Shown in pieces: positions 1 through 4,750 of a DNA stretch of 5,877 bases. A program made the position numbers and the translations under genes. Numbering within the stretch: position 1 is the stretch's first letter; each line of letters opens with the position of its first letter. Source of the stretch: Oscillospiraceae bacterium (GTDB lineage Bacteria; Bacillota; Clostridia; Oscillospirales; Ruminococcaceae); contig JAFPXW010000296.1 of NCBI GenBank assembly GCA_017394565.1, positions 1 to 5,877 on the forward strand, read 5' to 3'. The notes beneath the pieces are model-generated. The model was not told where the DNA came from. It saw nothing but the letters and a program-made list of their open reading frames with translations, and searched no databases.

Positions 1-422
1 CGCCCAAGCTGCATCGCCGCGTCCTCCTGCGTCATGCCGTAGCAGGTGATGAGCCGTTCGAGCGCGGCGGCTTCCTCGAAGCAATTCAAGTCCGCACGCT
101 GGATGTTCTCGACGAGCGCGAGGATCGCGGAATTGCGGTCGCTGATCTCCATGACAATGCACGGAACGGTCGACGATCCGGCTAATTTCGCCGCGCGAAG
201 CCGCCGTTCGCCTGCGATGAGTTCGTAGTGATCCTCCGCGAACCGCACCGTCAGCGGCTGCAAGATCCCGTTCTGCCGGATGCTCTCCGACAGCGCCCGA
301 AGCTCGTCCTCCGAAAAAGCCACGCGCGGCTGATACGGATTCGGGAAGATCTCCGCCGTCGGGATCTGCATGATGCGCTGTTCTTTCGTTTTTTCCCTAT
401 GTAGTGTGAAAATTCCTGCCAT
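1..422 (-). CDS. noc: ParB/Noc family DNA-binding protein, probably nucleoid occlusion protein Noc (3' end outside window)
   Basis: The first 140 codons are visible and the gene runs off the left edge. The start is ATG at 422-420, preceded by AAGGAGG (435-429) with 6-nt spacing. The ParB N-terminal CTPase domain is clear: PNPYQPR at residues 27-33, LIAGERRLRAAKLAG around 68-82 (the GERRxRA nucleotide-binding box), and ALVENIQRADLN at 102-113. The helix-turn-helix begins at about 128 (YGMTQEDAAMQLG) and is cut by the edge. Proteins of this family are CTP-dependent DNA clamps that load at palindromic sites and spread. ParB acts in chromosome segregation; Noc blocks division over the nucleoid. 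The position directly after rsmG is that of noc in Bacillus, and the short lead-in to the domain (EQRIMQIPTAEIFPN) resembles Noc, hence the symbol. The residues that separate Noc from ParB lie mostly beyond the edge, so ParB (Spo0J) remains possible. Family membership is certain; the Noc assignment is moderate. It has its own promoter and is separated from rsmG by a terminator. Confidence 0.85.
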   Translation of the reverse strand, partial: MAGIFTLHREKTKEQRIMQIPTAEIFPNPYQPRVAFSEDELRALSESIRQNGILQPLTVRFAEDHYELIAGERRLRAAKLAGSSTVPCIVMEISDRNSAILALVENIQRADLNCFEEAAALERLITCYGMTQEDAAMQLG

Positions 423-466
423 TTTCTGCCTCCTTGATAAGCTGTGTTCGGTTCTCTGTACTTATC

Positions 467-495
467 ATTATACCAGCCGGCGGCGGAAATTTCTA
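467..495 (-). promoter_or_regulatory. Extended -10 sigma-A-type promoter for the ParB/Noc gene
   Basis: On the minus strand a perfect TATAAT (472-467) is preceded by TGG (475-473), giving the extended -10 form TGnTATAAT. A TAGAAA hexamer (495-490), four of six matches to TTGACA, sits 17 bp upstream. Transcription should start near position 460, giving a leader of roughly 38 nt before the ATG at 422. The promoter lies directly downstream of the rsmG terminator, so the ParB/Noc gene appears to be transcribed separately from the mnmE-mnmG-rsmG operon. Confidence 0.8.
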
Positions 496-497
496 CG

Positions 498-534
498 AAA
501 AAAATCCGCTATTCCTTGTGAGAATAACGGATTT
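498..534 (-). terminator. Rho-independent terminator of the mnmE-mnmG-rsmG operon
   Basis: On the minus strand a 13-bp stem (arms 534-522 and 514-502) closes a 7-nt loop (521-515) and runs into a stretch of seven T's (504-498), three of which are in the stem. One pair (527/509) is U·G in minus-strand RNA but would be an A/C mismatch in plus-strand RNA, and no T-run follows on the plus strand, so the terminator is oriented for rsmG. It begins about 20 nt after the rsmG stop codon. Confidence 0.9.
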
Positions 535-554
535 CCATACAATTTGATACGCGC

Positions 555-1268
555 TTACAGCGGTTTAGCCTTGATCTGACCGCTATTGCGAGGGAATTTT
601 GTCGGCGTGGGGCTGACCTTTTTTACGACATAAATCACCCTGTCCTCGCCGTCGGGCAGGGCGTATTGGTGCGTGTCAATGAGTTTGCCGCCCAGCAGAC
701 GGATCGCTTGCAGAGCCGGTTTGAGTTCCTCCGACGGGCCTTTCATCGCGAGCCAGAAGCCGCCAATTTTCACGAAAGGAAGCGAATATTCCGCCAGTGT
801 CGGCAGCGCCGCCACGGCTCTTGCGGTCACGACATCGAATTGTTCGCGGTAAGCGTCCTCCTTCGCCATCAGCTCTGCCCTGCCGTGAACCGCGGTGTAG
901 TGCAGTCCCAGTTTTTCGCAAAGCTGCGTCAGAAACACAATGCGCTTATTGAGCGAATCGAGCAGCGTGATGTCCAGATCCCCGCGCAAAAGCGCCAGCG
1001 GAACGCCCGGAAATCCCGCACCAGAGCCAATATCCAGCACTTTTCCGTTCTGTGGGAATTGCTCCGCGCAGAGCGAATGCAGAAGCAGGCTGTCGAGGAA
1101 GTGCTTCTTTAAGATGCCGTCGCCGTCGGTAATGGCGGTGAGGTTGACCTTCTCGTTGTAATCGACCAGAAATGCGGCGTATTCCTCCAATTTCTGATAT
1201 GTTTCACATGAAACATCCAGCGAATACGGTGAAAACAGCTCCTTTGCGCTCTCAAATTCCGGCAGCAT
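555..1268 (-). CDS. rsmG: 16S rRNA (guanine-N7) methyltransferase RsmG (GidB)
   Basis: This 237-residue protein is full length (the B. subtilis protein is about 239). RsmG uses S-adenosylmethionine to methylate N7 of a guanine in the 530 loop of 16S rRNA (G527 in E. coli numbering). Visible hallmarks are VNLTAI at 41-46, HFLDSL at 56-61, the SAM-binding motif LDIGSGAGFPG at 78-88, the acidic TLLDS strand end at 101-105, VTARAVA at 147-153, LAMKG at 173-177, and the family's basic tail TKFPRNSGQIKAKPL at 223-237. The ATG at 1268-1266 is supported by AAGGAGG (1281-1275) with 6-nt spacing. The start lies inside the end of mnmG (17-nt overlap), which favours translational coupling. Codons 18-23 coincide with a parS-like palindrome. 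The gene ends the operon and is followed by a strong terminator. Confidence 0.97.
   Translation of the reverse strand: MLPEFESAKELFSPYSLDVSCETYQKLEEYAAFLVDYNEKVNLTAITDGDGILKKHFLDSLLLHSLCAEQFPQNGKVLDIGSGAGFPGVPLALLRGDLDITLLDSLNKRIVFLTQLCEKLGLHYTAVHGRAELMAKEDAYREQFDVVTARAVAALPTLAEYSLPFVKIGGFWLAMKGPSEELKPALQAIRLLGGKLIDTHQYALPDGEDRVIYVVKKVSPTPTKFPRNSGQIKAKPL
1200..1215. promoter_or_regulatory. parS: parS-like ParB-binding site inside rsmG
   Basis: The sequence TGTTTCACATGAAACA matches the widely conserved bacterial parS consensus TGTTTCACGTGAAACA at 15 of 16 positions. The single difference, A for G, is in the central CACGTG core. The flanking A (1199) and T (1216) extend the near-palindrome to 18 bp. 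The site overlaps rsmG codons 18-23 (DVSCET) and lies about 780 bp upstream of the ParB/Noc start. parS sites are known to cluster near the origin. The match is read directly from sequence; function as a ParB-binding site is an inference from it. Confidence 0.75.
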
Positions 1269-3135
1269 CCTTGCCCTCCTTCTGTTGTTCGAGCCACACG
1301 AGCAGCACGGTGATGTCCGCAGGCGATACGCCCGAAATGCGCGATGCCTGCCCGATGCTCACGGGGCGAAGTTTGTTCAGTTTTTCCGCTGCCTCCAGCC
1401 GCAAGCCACGTACCTGCGCGTAATCGGCATCGGCAGGGAGTTTCTTTTCCTCCAGTTTTTTCGCGGCGTCGATCGCAAGATTCTGCCGCTGGATGTAGCC
1501 CTCGTACTTGATCTGGATCTCGACCTGCTCCTGCTCGTCGGGCGTGAGTTCCGGTCGCTCCGGATCAAATGGCGCCAGCATCGCATACCCAAGCTGCGGG
1601 CGGCGCACGAGGTCAGCGACCTTGCATCCGGTGGTGAGCGCCGCAGTGCCGTGGGCTTCGAGCAAGGCGTTCAGTTTCGGCGAGGGTGCGAGGTTCGTGT
1701 GCTGGATGCGTTTGATTTCCTGCGAAACATGGGCGTATTTATCGAGCATCGCCTGATAGCGCTCCTCCGGCAGCAAGCCGATCTCACGCCCGATGGGCAT
1801 GAGTCTGGCATCCGCATTGTCCTGTCTGAGAACCAGTCGGTATTCGCTGCGCGAGGTCATCATGCGGTACGGATCGGAGCAGCCCTTGGACACGAGGTCG
1901 TCGATGAGCGTGCCGATGTACGAGCCGGAGCGCTCGAGGATGATCTGCTCCTTCCCGAGCGCCGCGCGTGCCGCGTTGATGCCGGCGACAAGCCCCTGCG
2001 CACCGGCTTCCTCATAGCCGGAACTGCCGTTGAACTGCCCGGCGCCGTAAAGTCCGCGGACGGCCTTCGTTTCGAGCGTCGGGTAGAGCGCGGTCGGATC
2101 CACGCAGTCGTACTCGATGGCATACGCCGGCCGCATGATCTCGACGTTTTCAAGCCCCTTGATCGTGCGCAGGAACGCGAGCTGCACGTCCGCCGGCAGC
2201 GAACTGCTCATGCCCTGCAAGTAGTATTCCTCCGTGTCGAGCCCCATCGGCTCGATGAAAAGCTGGTGGCGCTCCTTGTCCGCGAACCGGACGACTTTAT
2301 CCTCGATCGACGGGCAATACCGCGGCCCCACGCCCTCGATCCTGCCAGCGTACAGCGGCGAGCGATGGAGGTTGGCGCGAATGACCTCGTGCGTCTTTTC
2401 GTTGGTGTAACTGACATAACAGCTCACGCGGTTCTCAAATCGACGGCCGTCGTTTTCAAACGAAAATGCCGTGATTTCGTCATCGCCGTCCTGCCGTTCG
2501 AGAATGTCGAAGTTGATGCTGCGCTTGTGGACGCGGCACGGGGTTCCGGTCTTGAAACGGCGCAGCGGCAGCAATTCGCGCAGACTTTCGCCCAGCGCAT
2601 TCGCCGGCAGCGCACTGTCAGGGCCGCTTTCAAATGTCGCTTCGCCGACGTGGATCTTGCCGCGCAGGTATGTTCCGGTCGCGATCACGACCGTTTTTGC
2701 GCGGTATTCGATCCCCAATTTCGTGACAACGCCGCAGACCGCACCGTCCTCGGTCAGCACGCGCACGACCTCGCCCTGCTTGACATACAAATGCTCCTGC
2801 TGCTCGCAGACGTGCTTCATATAGGTGTGGTACTTCACGCGATCCGCCTGCACGCGCAGACTGTGAACCGCCGGTCCCTTGCCGCGGTTGAGCATCCGGC
2901 TCTGGATAAAGCACGCATCTGCTGCCTTTCCCATCTCTCCGCCGAGTGCGTCGATCTCGCGCACCAAGTGACCTTTCGCCGTGCCGCCGATGGACGGGTT
3001 GCACGGCATATTCGCGATCTGATCCAGCGAGATCGTCAGCAGGAGCGTTTTCGCGCCAAGTCTTGCCGCCGCAAGTCCTGCTTCCACGCCGGCATGACCT
3101 GCGCCGACGATGATGACATCATAGCTCTGTTCCAT
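1252..3135 (-). CDS. mnmG: tRNA uridine-5-carboxymethylaminomethyl modification enzyme MnmG (GidA)
   Basis: The 627-residue product is full length for the family (about 628 in B. subtilis). MnmG is the FAD-dependent partner of MnmE; the complex uses methylene-tetrahydrofolate and glycine or ammonium to install cmnm5 or nm5 on U34 of certain tRNAs. The FAD Rossmann motif VGAGHAGVEAG is at 10-20, MPCNPSIGG at 43-51, GVGPRYCPSIEDK at 268-280 (GidA signature), and GAGQFNGSSGYEEAGAQG at 364-381. Cys45 and Cys274 correspond to the two conserved cysteines studied in E. coli MnmG. The C-terminal helical domain that contacts MnmE is present (PVSIGQASRISGVSPADI near 591-608). I chose ATG at 3135-3133, which gives the normal MEQSYDVIIVGAG N-terminus. 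A TTG eight codons upstream would overlap mnmE and add an unsupported MCRKVGVF extension. The gap after the mnmE stop is only 8 nt, and the ribosome site is modest (AGGAAAGTAGG, 3153-3143), consistent with coupled translation. Confidence 0.97.
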   Translation of the reverse strand: MEQSYDVIIVGAGHAGVEAGLAAARLGAKTLLLTISLDQIANMPCNPSIGGTAKGHLVREIDALGGEMGKAADACFIQSRMLNRGKGPAVHSLRVQADRVKYHTYMKHVCEQQEHLYVKQGEVVRVLTEDGAVCGVVTKLGIEYRAKTVVIATGTYLRGKIHVGEATFESGPDSALPANALGESLRELLPLRRFKTGTPCRVHKRSINFDILERQDGDDEITAFSFENDGRRFENRVSCYVSYTNEKTHEVIRANLHRSPLYAGRIEGVGPRYCPSIEDKVVRFADKERHQLFIEPMGLDTEEYYLQGMSSSLPADVQLAFLRTIKGLENVEIMRPAYAIEYDCVDPTALYPTLETKAVRGLYGAGQFNGSSGYEEAGAQGLVAGINAARAALGKEQIILERSGSYIGTLIDDLVSKGCSDPYRMMTSRSEYRLVLRQDNADARLMPIGREIGLLPEERYQAMLDKYAHVSQEIKRIQHTNLAPSPKLNALLEAHGTAALTTGCKVADLVRRPQLGYAMLAPFDPERPELTPDEQEQVEIQIKYEGYIQRQNLAIDAAKKLEEKKLPADADYAQVRGLRLEAAEKLNKLRPVSIGQASRISGVSPADITVLLVWLEQQKEGKDAAGI

Positions 3136-3143
3136 GAAAACGC

Positions 3144-4502
3144 CTACTTTCCTACACAAAATCGTTCAAAGACCGTATCGACCACACGGTCGGTGATGCG
3201 CTCGCCGGTAAGCTGCAACAGCGCGTCCTCGGCGGCATCGAGCGAAACCGTCACCGCATCATATGCCAGCCCCATTTGCAGCGCATCCAATCCCTCCTGC
3301 ACCGCGTCGATCGCCTGCATCAGACAGCCGCGCTGCCGTTCGTTTGCGATCATGCCGTCCTCCGCCGGAACGGAACGCCGCGAGCAGAATTTCGCGACGG
3401 CTTCCTCCAATTCGGGGAGTTTGTCGCCGGTTTTTGCCGAAATTTCGATATAATCAGAGAATCCGTAATCCTCCGGCTGCCATGTGCGTGCAAGGTCGGA
3501 TTTGTTGCAGATGCAAATCGTCCGCGCCATCGGCAGTCGCTCCAGAAGCGCCTGATCCTCCGCATCGAGCAGGCGGCTCGTGTCAAAGACCGCCAGCACG
3601 AGGTCGGCTTCTTCCAGATATTGCCAGGAGCGCTCGACACCGATGCGCTCGATCTGTTCCGCAGTATCGCGCACGCCGGCGGTATCGGACAGCCGCAGCG
3701 TCACGTCCCCAAGCCGGATCTGCTCCTCGACAACATCGCGCGTCGTGCCGGCAATGTCCGTGACGATGCTTCGCTCGTAGCCGGACAGCGCATTGAACAG
3801 CGTCGATTTCCCGACATTCGGCTTGCCGACGATGGCGGTGTGCAGGCCCTCGCGCAAGATGCGTCCATAGTCGTAGGTCGAGAGGAGATTTCGCAATTCC
3901 GTAAGAAGCTCCTCCAGCCGCCGTTCGAGCGCACCGCCGTCCACATCGGGAATGTCCTCGTCCGGATAATCCGCCCACACCGCAAGGTCGCTGAGGATCA
4001 CAAGCAATTGCTCCGACGCTGCCTTGATGCGCCGGAAGGTCGCGCCGTCGCGCAGACTTCTTGCAGCTTTCATCGCGTTCTCGCCGGACGCGGAAATGAG
4101 GTCGGCGACCGCTTCCGCCTGTGTGAGCGAGAGCTTGCCGCTCAGGAATGCGCGTTTCGTGAATTCCCCTGCCTGCGCCAATCGGACGGTATCGCAAAGG
4201 ACGGTGCGCAGGATCTGCTCCGTCAGGTAACGGCCGCCGTGGCAGGAAATTTCCACCACGTCCTCGCCCGTGTAACTGTGCGGTGCGCGGAACACCGTCA
4301 GCACCACATCGTCAAGCCGCTGCCCATCGCGCAGGATGTAGCCGTAGGCGCAGGTGTAGCCTGCCATCTCCGACGGCTTTCCGCCGCGGATCGGCTGAAA
4401 AACCGCATCCGCACGCGCAATGGCGTTCGTGCCGGAAATGCGGATGACCGCCATGCCGCCAGTGCCGTGCGGCGTGGCGATGGCTGTGATCGTGTCCGTC
4501 AT
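3144..4502 (-). CDS. mnmE: tRNA modification GTPase MnmE (TrmE)
   Basis: The 452-residue protein matches the family length (about 454-459). MnmE is a cytoplasmic, dimerising, K+-activated GTPase that works with MnmG to modify U34 of tRNA. The N-terminal folate-binding domain starts MTDTITAIATPHGTGGMAVIRISG and contains DVVEISCHGG (81-90) and AGEFTKRAFLSGKLSLTQAEAV (111-132). The GTPase domain shows G1 GKPNVGKST (226-234), G2 GTTRD (252-256), G3 DTAG (273-276) and G4 NKSD (333-336). The chain ends in FCVGK, the family's C-terminal CxGK with catalytic Cys449. The start is ATG at 4502-4500, fixed by GGAGG (4514-4510) with 7-nt spacing and by homology. An in-frame extension to 4586 would read through the leader hairpins and is rejected. 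It is the first gene of the mnmE-mnmG-rsmG unit. No good promoter lies close to it, and a terminator-like hairpin sits directly upstream. Confidence 0.97.
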   Translation of the reverse strand: MTDTITAIATPHGTGGMAVIRISGTNAIARADAVFQPIRGGKPSEMAGYTCAYGYILRDGQRLDDVVLTVFRAPHSYTGEDVVEISCHGGRYLTEQILRTVLCDTVRLAQAGEFTKRAFLSGKLSLTQAEAVADLISASGENAMKAARSLRDGATFRRIKAASEQLLVILSDLAVWADYPDEDIPDVDGGALERRLEELLTELRNLLSTYDYGRILREGLHTAIVGKPNVGKSTLFNALSGYERSIVTDIAGTTRDVVEEQIRLGDVTLRLSDTAGVRDTAEQIERIGVERSWQYLEEADLVLAVFDTSRLLDAEDQALLERLPMARTICICNKSDLARTWQPEDYGFSDYIEISAKTGDKLPELEEAVAKFCSRRSVPAEDGMIANERQRGCLMQAIDAVQEGLDALQMGLAYDAVTVSLDAAEDALLQLTGERITDRVVDTVFERFCVGK

Positions 4503-4509
4503 TTGCAAA

Positions 4510-4514
4510 CCTCC
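4510..4514 (-). promoter_or_regulatory. mnmE ribosome binding site next to a terminator U-tract
   Basis: GGAGG on the minus strand is 7 nt before the mnmE ATG and fixes that start. It is unusual in lying only 4 nt after a run of six T's that follows a strong hairpin, so folding or termination in the leader would directly affect its use. Confidence 0.85.
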
Positions 4515-4518
4515 ATTC

Positions 4519-4549
4519 AAAAAAGAGGCTGAACTCCCGTCCAGCCCCC
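4519..4549 (-). terminator. Terminator-like hairpin (repeat copy 1) in the mnmE leader, possible attenuator
   Basis: In minus-strand RNA, GGGGCUGGA (4548-4540) pairs with UUCAGCCUC (4533-4525) around the 6-nt loop CGGGAG, including G·U pairs at 4541/4532 and 4547/4526. Six U's follow at 4524-4519. This has the form of an intrinsic terminator. The mnmE ATG is only 17 nt beyond the U-tract, too close for a promoter in between, so mnmE must be reached by read-through or by regulated antitermination. The structure is seen in sequence; the regulatory role is inferred. Confidence 0.7.
4527..4549. repeat. 23-bp direct repeat, copy 1
   Basis: On the plus strand it begins GGCTGAACTCCCG and ends TCCAGCCCCC. 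It is identical to the copy at 4688-4710 and in the same orientation. The similarity extends into the left flank (GAG in both) with a one-base G difference. Confidence 0.95.
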
Positions 4550-4563
4550 AGAGTGTTGGAAAA

Positions 4564-4581
4564 GGATGGTTCTCCCCATCC
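4564..4581 (-). other. Perfect 6-bp hairpin GGATGG/CCATCC in the leader
   Basis: In the minus-strand reading GGATGG (4581-4576) and CCATCC (4569-4564) are perfect inverted repeats around a GGAGAA loop, followed by TTTT (4563-4560). It is a weak terminator-like element. Its 5' arm uses bases from the third and fourth G-tracts of the quadruplex motif, so the two structures cannot form together. Confidence 0.5.
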
Positions 4582-4599
4582 CCCAACCCCCGTCCCCCC
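4574..4599 (-). other. G-quadruplex motif with four G-tracts and 2-nt loops
   Basis: The minus strand reads G6-AC-G5-TT-G5-AT-G4, which satisfies the classic four-tract pattern (G3 or longer, loops of 1-7) with very short loops. It is on the non-template strand for jag-to-mnmE transcription, so it would also be present in the RNA, ending 71 nt before the mnmE ATG. The plus strand carries the matching C-tracts. The motif is certain; folding in the cell is unknown. Confidence 0.75.
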
Positions 4600-4624
4600 A
4601 GGGAAGGGGGCTATTTTTTCTTTT
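4594..4624 (+). terminator. Weak plus-strand terminator-like hairpin
   Basis: On the plus strand CCCCC (4594-4598) can pair with GGGGG (4606-4610) around a 7-nt loop, followed after CTA by six T's, a C and four T's (4614-4624). No plus-strand gene feeds into it, so it could at most stop antisense transcription. The same bases in the minus direction form a C5/G5 hairpin that competes with the quadruplex motif. Confidence 0.3.
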
Positions 4625-4652
4625 CGGGGGCTTCGCATCCATCCCCCAAAAA
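4621..4652 (-). other. 10-bp leader hairpin UUUUUGGGGG/CCCCCGAAAA
   Basis: In minus-strand RNA the arm 4652-4643 pairs with 4630-4621 around a 12-nt loop. Nine pairs are Watson-Crick and one is U·G (4648/4625); the plus-strand version has a mismatch there. An A-rich stretch, not a U-tract, follows, so it is not a terminator in this direction. Confidence 0.55.
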
Positions 4653-4687
4653 CCATCATCCAGTTCCGGCTTTTTTTACAGACTGAG

Positions 4688-4710
4688 GGCTGAACTCCCG
4701 TCCAGCCCCC
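4688..4710. repeat. 23-bp direct repeat, copy 2 (hairpin without U-tract)
   Basis: It is identical to 4527-4549, with 138 bp between the copies. In minus-strand RNA GGGCUGGA (4708-4701) pairs with UUCAGCCC (4694-4687) around CGGGAG, and the stem can extend to 10 bp with 4710/4685 and 4709/4686. Unlike copy 1 it is followed by AGTCTG and seven A's, so it should not terminate transcription. It begins about 40 nt after the jag stop. Confidence 0.95.
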
Positions 4711-4721
4711 TTAACATGACT

Positions 4722-4750
4722 TATATAGACATTCTCGAAATCGCTCCCGA
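4722..4750 (-). promoter_or_regulatory. Weak candidate promoter for mnmE just after jag
   Basis: TATATA (4727-4722) on the minus strand, within TCTATATAAGT, lies 17 bp from TCGGGA (4750-4745), which matches TTGACA at only three positions. If used, transcription would start near 4715, just before the first repeat hairpin, giving mnmE a structured leader of about 210 nt. The poor -35 makes this uncertain; mnmE may instead depend on read-through from jag. Confidence 0.25.

Noticed and set aside
370..579. Small plus-strand frame across the rsmG-noc gap
   Set aside because: It runs through the start of noc, the minus-strand promoter and the terminator, and has no ribosome site or similarity that I recognise.
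1109..1297. Minus-strand frame containing MFHVKH
   Set aside because: The peptide is only the parS-like palindrome read in another frame; rsmG in the correct frame is intact.
3133..3159. TTG start for mnmG adding MCRKVGVF
   Set aside because: It overlaps the mnmE end and MnmG proteins begin right before the YDVIIVGAG strand; ATG at 3135 fits.
1285..3453. Long plus-strand open frame of 722 codons
   Set aside because: It is antisense to mnmG and the end of mnmE, is Arg/Ala/Val-rich as expected for a high-GC shadow frame, and has no recognisable domain.
3276..4532. Plus-strand open frame of 418 codons
   Set aside because: Antisense to mnmE, composition typical of a shadow frame, no motifs.
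4500..4586. Longer mnmE start giving 28 extra N-terminal residues
   Set aside because: It would translate the hairpin and U-tract leader; the family begins with the TDTITAIATP segment and a good GGAGG sits before the ATG at 4502.
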